Part shown: one piece after another, positions 1-5,417 of the stretch | Position numbering within the stretch: the first letter of the stretch is position 1 | How the letters are laid out: every line of letters starts with the position of its first letter | Assembly (NCBI GenBank): GCA_003518885.1 | Contig: DOXU01000094.1 | Coordinates: 1 to 5,485, forward strand | Length of the DNA stretch: 5,485 nucleotides | DNA from: Oscillospiraceae bacterium | Lineage (GTDB): Bacteria; Bacillota; Clostridia; Oscillospirales; Ethanoligenentaceae | Reading direction: 5' to 3' | Position numbers and translations under genes: made by a program | The notes under the pieces: generated by a model | Told to the model about the DNA's origin: nothing | What the model saw: the letters and a program-made list of their open reading frames with translations, nothing else | Database searches by the model: none

Positions 1-139
1 TGGATTTTCCACAACCTGATGGGCCAAGCACACACACGAATTCGCCATCTTTCAAATTCAAATTAATATCATGTAATGCACGAGCTGGTTTTCCATCTGC
101 TATGTAGTTCTTATTTACATCTTTAATAATAAGACTCAT
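1..139 (-). CDS. ABC transporter ATP-binding protein, NitT/TauT/SsuB-like (5' part only)
   Basis: This is the first 46 codons of an ABC ATPase that runs off the low-coordinate edge. It begins [12 protein letters not shown], then shows the usual first beta strands of an import ATPase and a Walker A motif GPSGCGKS at residues 39-46, exactly where the window ends. The GPSGCGKS spelling and the short N-terminal lead are typical of ATPases that energise nitrate, taurine, sulfonate and pyrimidine importers. The protein would act on the inner face of the membrane with a permease that is not in view. The start is supported by a GGAGG ribosome binding site at 150-154, ten bases upstream. It lies 47 bp downstream of the ROK gene with no terminator between, so it is probably in the same operon as the two binding proteins. 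The ATPase call is firm; the subfamily is inferred mostly from the neighbours. Confidence 0.9.
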   Translation of the reverse strand, partial: MSLIIKDVNKNYIADGKPARALHDINLNLKDGEFVCVLGPSGCGKS

Positions 140-186
140 TGATGCAACGCCTCCATTTTGCTACGATGATCGCACATGTTTCCTAT

Positions 187-1395
187 TTATACGTGTGAAA
201 TAGCCGTATTGACCCCAATTGCTTCCTCAAGTGCCAAAGCAGCCGCTCCAACTGCGATGGCATCGCCTTTAAAATTTCCCCCACGGTGAAAATTCGTTTT
301 ATTTTTATGTGAATAATTCAAGAGATTCGCTTGCTTAACAACTGTTTGATAATATAATGTAGAGATCTGAATAAGTGGTCCACTTAGAATCACTAATCCC
401 GGCTCCAATAATCCAATTAAATTAGAAAGCCCAACATTTAAATAAAATGCCGCGCGTAATATCATTTCCTTTGCTAGGTGATCATCTGTCGCCGCCATAC
501 AGATATCCCTCCACGGAGCATTCGCAGGAAGCGTGGAACCTTCTCCTGCTTCTCTGTGTCTTTTAAAATTTTCAGCGATTGCACGAGCGGATGCATAGCA
601 ATCCAAGCAACCCCGTTTACCACATGCACAGCGTATCCCATCTGCATTTACAACCATATGACCAAAAGTGTCTTCTTCATTCTCAGCTGTATGAATAAGC
701 GCTCCATCAAAAAAAGTGCCCATGCGAATTCCCATTCCACAGTTAACATATAAAACACGGTCATGACCGCAACCAATGCCATAAAGAGACTCTGCTAGAA
801 CAGCAGTATTCGCTCCATTGTCCAAGGCAACATGGCACCCTAATGTCGATTCTAACAACATAGAAATCGGGACATTATGCCATCCAGGTGCTTTGAAATA
901 ACGTGGAGAAGTTAACATTCCTCTTGGCTTATCCATTGGCCCAACTGTTCCAACCCCTGCCAGCAGAATTTTAGCATCAATCACCTTTGTCAAAAGCAAT
1001 TCTTTAACCACTTCTGTAATTTTCTTCACGGTCCACTCTGGGGTAGACGTTTCTTCCATATCAAAATGACGTGACAAAACCACTTGCATTTTTAAATTCG
1101 TCACAACCACTTTCATGTAAATACGAGAAATGTCAGCACCCAGAATATAATAAGTCCGATCATTAACGTCATAAAGAGCCGGCTTACGTCCCCCAGAAGA
1201 TTTCCCAAATTGTGACCGAATCACCAGGGACTTTTCTTCTAAAGGGCGTAAAAAGCGGTTTAACGTTGTCAGCTTAAATCCTGTAATTTGTTGCAATTGG
1301 TTTTTGGAAAGAGGGCCTTGTTTTTGCAGCACCCAAAAAACACGTCGTTCTTGTGGTTCTAAAGATGAAAATAGATCTGTCACATTCGCACCCAT
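187..1395 (-). CDS. ROK-family transcriptional regulator with degenerate kinase domain
   Basis: A 402-residue protein of the NagC/XylR/Mlc type. Residues about 13-60 form a winged helix-turn-helix (LSKNQLQQITGFKLTTLNRF region), followed by the basic GGRKPALY wing typical of ROK repressors. Residues about 84-390 are the ROK sugar-kinase fold. The zinc cluster is present: H246 (FGHM) and C256, C258 and C263 in CACGKRGC. Catalytic parts are lost. The DxGGT phosphate loop reads DISRI at 88-92, the NDAN motif holding the catalytic base reads NGAN at 193-196 (Asp to Gly), and the ExGH Glu is Thr243. It should therefore bind DNA and perhaps a ligand but not phosphorylate sugar. The gene follows the binding-protein gene by 27 bp without a terminator and precedes the ATPase, so it likely controls this transport operon. 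The ATG at 1395 has only a weak AAAGGTG site about 16 bases upstream, and an in-frame TGA five codons up excludes a longer start. Expression may rely on coupling to the upstream gene. Confidence 0.93.
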   Translation of the reverse strand: MGANVTDLFSSLEPQERRVFWVLQKQGPLSKNQLQQITGFKLTTLNRFLRPLEEKSLVIRSQFGKSSGGRKPALYDVNDRTYYILGADISRIYMKVVVTNLKMQVVLSRHFDMEETSTPEWTVKKITEVVKELLLTKVIDAKILLAGVGTVGPMDKPRGMLTSPRYFKAPGWHNVPISMLLESTLGCHVALDNGANTAVLAESLYGIGCGHDRVLYVNCGMGIRMGTFFDGALIHTAENEEDTFGHMVVNADGIRCACGKRGCLDCYASARAIAENFKRHREAGEGSTLPANAPWRDICMAATDDHLAKEMILRAAFYLNVGLSNLIGLLEPGLVILSGPLIQISTLYYQTVVKQANLLNYSHKNKTNFHRGGNFKGDAIAVGAAALALEEAIGVNTAISHV

Positions 1396-1422
1396 GACAA
1401 TCGAATCTCAACACCTTTCAAA

Positions 1423-2469
1423 TTATGACGAAATCGTCGCTTTCCCAAGGGATGTTAACACCCGATTTAAAGCTGTGAAATCAAAAAGCGTCTTCTTATC
1501 CGCTGTTTCATTCAGATAGCCATCCTCTTTTGCAAACGTAGAAAATTCCAAAACGGAATCCACAATAGGATCATTGGAGACCGGTGTATTTTTTAAAGAA
1601 GATGCCAGCACATTGCTACTTAGTTTCTTTTTAGTCAAAATATATGTTTGACTATTTATCGCTTTTTGCGCATCTTCTGGGTCTTTGTTCAAATAATCTG
1701 TCAACTGAACATGCGCTTTCAGAAAGGCTTCTAATTCCTTTGGATGTTCTTGAATAAAATCTTTACGGGCAACAACAACCGTTGTCGCATATTGCCCATT
1801 ACGCCAAAGTGTGTTTTGATCATAAACTACTTGCGCACCGTCCTCTTGAATCAATGTAGACGCCCAGGGCTCAGGTACAAGTGCTGCGTCTAGTGAACCT
1901 TGGTCAAACAATGTTGAGATATCTGAATTGTTTGCCGCCTTCACTTCGACGGTTCCCCCCTTGCTGGTATCTTTTAGCCCATTCCTTTTCAGTAAATCCA
2001 ACAACAGTAGATGTTGCGTATTTCCATACTGCGGAACCGAAACTGATTTTCCAGCAAGATCTTTCCAACTTTTAATATTTGACCCTTTGCGCGCAACAAG
2101 TAGAGTCCCCCCCGTTGTAGCGCCCGCCACAATCTGAATATCTCCATGTGACTGCAGATTAGCGGTAACTGCTGGGCCCGGTCCAATATAGCCAACATCT
2201 TCAGCCCCTGTTAAAAAGGCTTGCACCTCATCTGGCCCTGCATTGAATGTCCTCCAACTAATCTTTGTTTGAGAACCAAGGGCTTTTTGAAAATCCCCGT
2301 TTTCTTTTCCAACAAGACCCTGCGCATGGGTCATGTTGGGAAGCAATGCAACATTCAATGTAGATAACGGCCCCGATGATTTTCCTTCTGTGCTACTACA
2401 CCCCGTCAAGCCCAGCAAAAGCGCTGAACCTACAACTGTTAGTGCCAGCGCTTTTGCAAAAAATCTCAC
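1423..2469 (-). CDS. NMT1/SsuA-like ABC substrate-binding lipoprotein (copy 1, GTG start)
   Basis: A 348-residue extracytoplasmic binding protein that delivers substrate to an ABC importer of the NitT/TauT class. Residues 1-23 are a lipoprotein signal peptide (RFFAKALAL, hydrophobic core, lipobox LTGC with Cys24), followed by a Ser/Gly linker. The two-lobe periplasmic fold starts at LNVALLPN (38-45). Family-type segments follow: EDVGYIGPGPAVTAN (90-104), a GD-IQIVAGA strand, KDLAGKSVSVPQYGN (136-150) and the LDAALVPEPWAS helix (193-204). The open frame continues upstream to 2565, but I choose GTG at 2469. It has GGAGG eight bases upstream, places the signal peptide at the N-terminus, and matches the start of the sister gene; the longer frame would run through the promoter. 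It is about 75% identical to the adjacent copy at 2736-3785, with most differences after residue 258. The substrate is unknown; sulfonate, taurine, nitrate or pyrimidine compounds are all possible for this family. It has its own promoter at 2537-2565. Confidence 0.93.
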   Translation of the reverse strand: MRFFAKALALTVVGSALLLGLTGCSSTEGKSSGPLSTLNVALLPNMTHAQGLVGKENGDFQKALGSQTKISWRTFNAGPDEVQAFLTGAEDVGYIGPGPAVTANLQSHGDIQIVAGATTGGTLLVARKGSNIKSWKDLAGKSVSVPQYGNTQHLLLLDLLKRNGLKDTSKGGTVEVKAANNSDISTLFDQGSLDAALVPEPWASTLIQEDGAQVVYDQNTLWRNGQYATTVVVARKDFIQEHPKELEAFLKAHVQLTDYLNKDPEDAQKAINSQTYILTKKKLSSNVLASSLKNTPVSNDPIVDSVLEFSTFAKEDGYLNETADKKTLFDFTALNRVLTSLGKATISS

Positions 2470-2507
2470 GCTATCTTCCTCCAGCCGAATCATTACTAAC
2501 ATGCTTT

Positions 2508-2535
2508 GTATACGTATAATTAAAGCGCATGTGCT
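2508..2535 (-). promoter_or_regulatory. Putative operator over the start site of binding-protein copy 1
   Basis: A 28-nt block that matches the block at 3823-3850 in 24 of 28 positions without gaps. It contains the perfect 10-bp palindrome TATACGTATA (2509-2518) and the imperfect palindrome AGCGCATGTGCT (2524-2535). It begins one base downstream of the -10 box and so covers the expected start site (about 2530) and the first ~22 transcribed bases, a classic repressor position. Binding by the nearby ROK regulator is an inference from proximity only. A conserved 5'-UTR element acting in RNA is the alternative. Confidence 0.55.
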
Positions 2536-2536
2536 C

Positions 2537-2565
2537 ATTTTATTCTCCGGCTCTCCATTTGTCAA
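2537..2565 (-). promoter_or_regulatory. Sigma-A promoter of binding-protein copy 1
   Basis: On the minus strand there is a perfect -35 TTGACA (2560-2565), a 17-bp spacer and a -10 TAAAAT (2537-2542). The expected start is near 2530, giving a leader of about 60 nt before the GTG at 2469. The same arrangement recurs in front of the sister gene. Confidence 0.78.
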
Positions 2566-2578
2566 GTTAAAGCATCAA

Positions 2579-2591
2579 CTTTATTATATTT
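2579..2591 (-). promoter_or_regulatory. Conserved AT-rich element upstream of the copy 1 promoter
   Basis: The 13-nt minus-strand sequence AAATATAATAAAG is identical to 3895-3907, and both lie exactly 13 bases upstream of their TTGACA, while the sequence in between has diverged. The position suits an UP element or an activator site. Which of the two it is cannot be told from sequence. Confidence 0.4.
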
Positions 2592-2735
2592 TATAAAATG
2601 GAGGAGATTTTTTTGTTTTATCGGTTAAAACGAAGTACGAATAGCCATTGTGAAAATCCAATATTTTCTTTTTTCAACTTAACGGGTTTCTTGTATCATT
2701 TTCCGTTTTTTATCCATTAAACGGTTTTTCTCTCC
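2592..2735. other. AT-rich gap between the two binding-protein genes
   Basis: No gene is supported here. Just past the stop of copy 2 is a short inverted repeat, CCGTTT (2703-2708) with AAACGG (2719-2724). Its T-run lies on the plus-strand side, so it is not a convincing terminator for the minus-strand genes. A second small inverted repeat, GTTTTA/TAAAAC, lies near 2620-2636 and likewise lacks a minus-strand U-tract. Read-through from copy 2 into copy 1 therefore remains possible. Confidence 0.5.
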
Positions 2736-3785
2736 TTACGAAATAGTTTGTTTTCCAAGAGACTTCAGAACCGCATTCAATGGATCCAGATCAAAAAGTG
2801 CTTTTTTATCCACATTCCCACTGAGATAGCCCCCATCTTTTGCAAATGTTGCAAAATCCAAAACAGAGTCTTTTTCTATACTATATACAGCAGGCGTATT
2901 TTTCAAAGAAGCCGTTAGCACATCATCACTTAATTTCTTCTTTGTTATGTCATACAGCTGCTTGTTGATTGCTTGCTCCGCTTCATCCGGATGGGCATTA
3001 ATCTTATCTGTCAACTGAACATGCGCTTTCAAGAAAGCTTTTAATTCTTTCGGATGTTTTTGGATAAAATCTTTACGTGCAATAACAACCGTTGTGGCGT
3101 ACTTTCCATTGCGCCAAAGTGTGTTTTGGTTATACACTACTTGCGCACCGTCCCCTTGAATTAATGTAGAGGCCCACGGTTCAGGCACAAGGGCGGCATC
3201 CAAGGAGCCTTTATCAAACAATGTTTGCACATCCGCATTATTTACTGCCTTTACTGTTACCGTGCCGCCTTTGCTAGTATCTTGTAACCCATTTTCTTTG
3301 AGTAAGTTTAGCAATAACAAATGTTGTGTATTTCCATATTGCGGAATGGCCACTGATTTACCCGCAAGATCTTTCACGCTTGTTATATTCTCACCTTTAC
3401 GCGCTACTAACAATGATCCACCATTCGCTGCTCCAGCCACAATCTGAATATCCCCATGTGACTGTACATTTGCTGTAACAGCTGGACCCGGTCCAATAAA
3501 GCCAATGTCTTCATCCCCAGTCAGAAAAGCTTGCACTTCATCCGGCCCCGCGTTAAACGTCTTCCAATTGACTTTCGTTTGTGAACCAAGCGCCTTTTGG
3601 AAATCTCCATTATCTTTTCCTACAAGGCCTTGTGCGTGCGTTGAATTTGGAAAAACAGCAACATTTAACGTAGATAGTTGTGATGTTGATGACGAGCTTC
3701 CCTTTGCACTGCTGCATCCTGCCAAGCCCAACAAAAGTACCGAACTGGTGACTGTTAATGCTAGTGCTTTAGCAAAAATTTTCAT
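2736..3785 (-). CDS. NMT1/SsuA-like ABC substrate-binding lipoprotein (copy 2)
   Basis: A 349-residue lipoprotein, the tandem sister of the gene at 1423-2469. It has signal peptide MKIFAKALAL, a hydrophobic core and lipobox LAGC with Cys24, then a Ser-rich linker and a two-lobe binding fold. The fold shows LNVAVFPN, EDIGFIGPGPAVTAN, KDLAGKSVAIPQYGN and LDAALVPEPWAS in the same order as copy 1. The frame extends upstream, but the ATG at 3785 is chosen: AGGGGG lies eight bases upstream and the lipoprotein signal starts there. The first ~258 residues are about 80% identical to copy 1 and the last ~90 clearly less. Those C-terminal changes lie in surface-like helical parts, while the family-conserved segments are nearly unchanged, so both copies may bind the same or closely related ligands. 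It has its own promoter at 3853-3881 and is separated from the upstream transporter gene by a terminator. The ligand is unknown. Confidence 0.93.
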   Translation of the reverse strand: MKIFAKALALTVTSSVLLLGLAGCSSAKGSSSSTSQLSTLNVAVFPNSTHAQGLVGKDNGDFQKALGSQTKVNWKTFNAGPDEVQAFLTGDEDIGFIGPGPAVTANVQSHGDIQIVAGAANGGSLLVARKGENITSVKDLAGKSVAIPQYGNTQHLLLLNLLKENGLQDTSKGGTVTVKAVNNADVQTLFDKGSLDAALVPEPWASTLIQGDGAQVVYNQNTLWRNGKYATTVVIARKDFIQKHPKELKAFLKAHVQLTDKINAHPDEAEQAINKQLYDITKKKLSDDVLTASLKNTPAVYSIEKDSVLDFATFAKDGGYLSGNVDKKALFDLDPLNAVLKSLGKQTIS

Positions 3786-3822
3786 GATAATTCCCCCTAA
3801 TGAATTATTATTAATATTATAT

Positions 3823-3850
3823 ATATACGTATAATTGCAGTGCATGTGCT
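3823..3850 (-). promoter_or_regulatory. Putative operator over the start site of binding-protein copy 2
   Basis: The partner of the block at 2508-2535. It carries the identical palindrome TATACGTATA (3824-3833), the shared AATT, and AGTGCATGTGCT (3839-3850). It starts two bases downstream of the -10 box and covers the predicted start near 3846. Conservation here exceeds that of the following leader (3786-3822), which is mostly different from copy 1. That argues for a bound site rather than residual homology. Confidence 0.55.
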
Positions 3851-3852
3851 TT

Positions 3853-3881
3853 ATAGTATACTTCTTCCCCCTAGTTGTCAA
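3853..3881 (-). promoter_or_regulatory. Sigma-A promoter of binding-protein copy 2
   Basis: The minus strand shows TTGACA at 3876-3881, a 17-bp spacer and TACTAT at 3853-3858. The leader before the ATG at 3785 is about 60 nt. It lies downstream of the terminator at 3918-3956, consistent with a new transcription unit starting here. Confidence 0.8.
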
Positions 3882-3894
3882 GTAAATATATTGG

Positions 3895-3907
3895 CTTTAT
3901 TATATTT
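3895..3907 (-). promoter_or_regulatory. Conserved AT-rich element upstream of the copy 2 promoter
   Basis: Identical over 13 nt to 2579-2591 and placed at the same distance (13 bases) from the -35 box. A candidate UP element or activator site. Confidence 0.4.
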
Positions 3908-3917
3908 GATTTTAGCC

Positions 3918-3956
3918 AAAATAAAAAAGGAATCGATTTTCAATAATCGATTCCTT
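3918..3956 (-). terminator. Rho-independent terminator of the NRAMP-like gene
   Basis: A perfect 12-bp stem (3945-3956 with 3927-3938; AAGGAATCGATT with its complement) has a 6-nt loop. On the minus strand it is followed by TTTTTTATTTT. It begins 16 bases past the stop codon at 3973 and cleanly separates the cation transporter from the ABC locus. Confidence 0.92.
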
Positions 3957-3972
3957 CTACAATATTTTCTTT

Positions 3973-5220
3973 TCATTTGTAGAACAATGGCAGCACAACA
4001 AAAAGTAGCAATGTCATTCCTACAATAAATCCGACCGTCGCAAACGAAAGAATATTTTGCCTCTTTGTATTGGCGTATTCTCCCATAATTTTTTTATTAT
4101 TCACCAATATCACAATGAAAATTAAAATGATGGGGCAAAGAATGCCCGCCAATTGCTGCGAAAACAGTGTGACACTAATCAATGATAAACCAGGGACGAG
4201 AACAACGGCGGCACCTGCAATAATCATGGCAGTGTAAATCGTATAAAATGCCGGAGCCTCTTCCAACCGATTGTCCACACCACTTTCGAAACCAAATGCC
4301 TCACATACGGTGTAAGAGGTAGAAAGCGGTATAACAGCACAGGCAAGAACGGAAGCGCCAAGCAGGCCGACACCAAACAAAACGGTCGCATATCTTCCAG
4401 CAAGCGGTGCCAAGGCCATGGCGGCTTGCTCTGCCGAACTAATCGTAACTTTTGCTTTAAAGAGCGTAACTGCTGTACTAACAATGATAAAAAAGGCAAT
4501 CAGATTTCCGAAAATTGCACCAAAATAGGCATCTGCCTTCTCATACTTTAATTGCGAAATTTTCATTCGTTTATCTACGATGGAGGACTGCAAATAAAAC
4601 TGCATGTACGGCGTAATCGTTGTTCCAATCATGCCAATAAATGTTGTCAAATACCCGCGGTTCATCTGCAAAGTAGGTGTTACAGATTGTCGAAGTACGT
4701 TCCCCCAATCAGGTTTTACTAAGAAACAAGAAATAATGTAGCCGAAGAAAAGGAGGGTAAAAGCCAAAAACACCTTTTCCACGCGCTTATACGAACCTTT
4801 TGTAACAAGCACCCAAATTAAAACGGCGAAAACAGGAACCGAAATAAATTTGCTGACACCAAAGAGCTCTAAACTTTCTGCAATCCCCGCAAAATCCGCA
4901 ATGACAACGCCGAAATTGGCGATTACGGCAACCAGCATGGCAAAAAACGTAAGCTTAACGCCGAAGTGTTCACGAATCAGCCCGGCCAATCCTTTCCCTG
5001 TTACAATAGCCATTCTGGCGTTCCTCTCTTGTACAACGGCCAAGCTGACCGTAATCAGGATTAACCCCCAAATCATTTTGTAGCCGTAGCTGGCGCCAAC
5101 CGAAGCGTAGGTAAAAACGCCACCGGCGTCATTCCCCGCGTTTGCTGTAATCAATCCCGGACCAAGTATGCTAAAAAGCAAAAGGGTCTTCGGGACTTTC
5201 TTTTTCATTGGTTTTCCCAT
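3973..5220 (-). CDS. NRAMP-fold (SLC11-like) divalent cation transporter with non-canonical metal site
   Basis: A 415-residue integral membrane protein with about 11 hydrophobic segments, close to the usual length of bacterial NRAMP proteins. TM1 begins LGPGLITANAGNDAGG. Aligned to the family DPGN motif, D31 is kept, Pro becomes Ala and Asn becomes Gly34. TM6 contains GMIGTTITPYMQFYL; the MPH motif of manganese/iron transporters is T203-P-Y, so the soft metal-binding Met is lost. A loss of Met with a kept Asp is known from NRAMP-related magnesium carriers and plant aluminium carriers. Canonical MntH-type Mn/Fe uptake is therefore unlikely, and Mg2+ or another hard cation is a reasonable inference, not proven. 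The start at 5220 is backed by AAGGAGG (5229-5235) with good spacing. The gene is monocistronic between a structured leader and a strong terminator, and is not obviously related in function to the ABC locus. Confidence 0.92.
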   Translation of the reverse strand: MGKPMKKKVPKTLLLFSILGPGLITANAGNDAGGVFTYASVGASYGYKMIWGLILITVSLAVVQERNARMAIVTGKGLAGLIREHFGVKLTFFAMLVAVIANFGVVIADFAGIAESLELFGVSKFISVPVFAVLIWVLVTKGSYKRVEKVFLAFTLLFFGYIISCFLVKPDWGNVLRQSVTPTLQMNRGYLTTFIGMIGTTITPYMQFYLQSSIVDKRMKISQLKYEKADAYFGAIFGNLIAFFIIVSTAVTLFKAKVTISSAEQAAMALAPLAGRYATVLFGVGLLGASVLACAVIPLSTSYTVCEAFGFESGVDNRLEEAPAFYTIYTAMIIAGAAVVLVPGLSLISVTLFSQQLAGILCPIILIFIVILVNNKKIMGEYANTKRQNILSFATVGFIVGMTLLLFVVLPLFYK

Positions 5221-5221
5221 A

Positions 5222-5287
5222 TCATCTGCCTCCTTCCAACTTTTTTAGGACCTTGATCATCTCAATCCAACATTGACAGGAGGGCAT
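5222..5287 (-). CDS. Possible 21-codon leader ORF ahead of the NRAMP-like gene
   Basis: An ATG at 5287 opens a 21-residue frame starting MPSCQCWIEM and ending KKLEGGR. Its TGA (5222-5224) stops one base before the transporter ATG, and the transporter's ribosome binding site lies within its last codons, a layout expected for translational coupling. The start has a possible site of its own, AGGGGG at 5293-5298 region, six bases upstream, which falls inside the hairpin at 5293-5327. I recognise no family, and a frame this short can arise by chance. Confidence 0.3.
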   Translation of the reverse strand: MPSCQCWIEMIKVLKKLEGGR

Positions 5288-5327
5288 AGAAAACCCCCTG
5301 TCAAAACTTAAACATTTGACAGAGGGT
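5273..5327 (-). promoter_or_regulatory. Mutually exclusive hairpins in the NRAMP-like leader (candidate attenuator)
   Basis: Three related segments occur in order on the minus-strand transcript: A (5315-5327), B (5293-5305) and C (5273-5284). A and B form a 13-bp stem with one G-U pair and a 9-nt loop, followed by TTTTCT, resembling an intrinsic terminator with a short U-tract. B can instead pair with C (TTGACAGG plus GGG with a one-base bulge). B also holds the AGGGGG that could serve the small ORF at 5222-5287. Such alternatives suggest a leader switch. A plain terminator of a gene beyond the window is the main other reading. Confidence 0.5.
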
Positions 5328-5357
5328 AAAAATTCAGATCTTGCGCGCCAAGACACG

Positions 5358-5402
5358 CCGCCCAAAATAAGTCAACGTTCAAGTTTTGGCTTCGCAGGGC
5401 GG
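5358..5402 (-). ncRNA. GC-rich stem-loop in the NRAMP-like leader
   Basis: CCGCCC (5358-5363) pairs with GGGCGG (5397-5402), and the adjoining AAAA (5364-5367) with TTTT (5384-5387). This leaves a 9-nt bulge on one side and a 16-nt loop. A second small hairpin, TCTTG/CAAGA around a GCGCG loop, follows near 5338-5353. Compared from memory with M-box, yybP-ykoY and czcD motifs, it does not match. It may be the sensor part of an unrecognised leader RNA. Confidence 0.3.
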
Positions 5403-5411
5403 TGAAGTTGC

Positions 5412-5417
5412 ATTATA
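5412..5417 (-). promoter_or_regulatory. Possible -10 box for the NRAMP-like leader transcript
   Basis: A perfect TATAAT lies on the minus strand, but the best -35 candidates are poor: GACAAT at a 17-bp spacer or CAGACA at 19 bp. If used, the leader would be about 185 nt and include both hairpins. A promoter outside the window is equally possible. The box also lies within a GCATT/AATGC inverted repeat. Confidence 0.3.

Larger units (their letters stand above)
1423..3907 (-). repeat. Tandem duplication of promoter plus binding-protein gene
   Basis: The units 1423-2591 and 2736-3907 correspond element by element: upstream AT element, TTGACA, 17-bp spacer, -10, 28-nt operator-like block, leader of about 60 nt, lipoprotein gene. 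The proteins are roughly 75% identical by hand alignment. Start codons and ribosome binding sites differ (GTG with GGAGG; ATG with AGGGGG), so the duplication is not recent. No transposase or flanking repeat explains it. Confidence 0.8.

Noticed and set aside
141..177. 13-codon frame between ROK and ATPase with an ATGA overlap to the ATPase start
   Set aside because: Its AGGA is only three bases from the ATG, and the overlap can arise by chance. The ATPase has its own GGAGG.
478..753. Plus-strand open frames opposite the ROK, binding-protein and transporter genes
   Set aside because: All lie antisense to clear genes, lack ribosome binding sites and have cysteine- and proline-rich composition typical of shadow frames.
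2470..2565. Longer N-terminus of binding-protein copy 1, starting at 2565
   Set aside because: It would run through the -35/-10 boxes and place 32 extra residues before the signal peptide. GTG at 2469 has an excellent GGAGG site.
2679..2717. 12-codon frame after the copy 2 stop, with AAGGAGAG overlapping that stop
   Set aside because: Very short, lysine-rich in AT-rich DNA, with a long spacing of about 12 bases. No reason to believe it is translated.
2703..2729. CCGTTT/AAACGG inverted repeat followed by TTTTT as a terminator
   Set aside because: The stem has only 6 AT-rich pairs and the T-run is on the plus strand, where there is no gene to end. On the minus strand it is followed by AAAATG.
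3786..3881. Longer N-terminus of binding-protein copy 2
   Set aside because: It overlaps the promoter region and buries the lipoprotein signal. ATG at 3785 has AGGGGG at good spacing.
5236..5270. TTGGAT with TAAAAA at 17 bp as a promoter for the NRAMP-like gene
   Set aside because: Transcription would start practically at the ribosome binding site, leaving no leader, and both boxes are weak.
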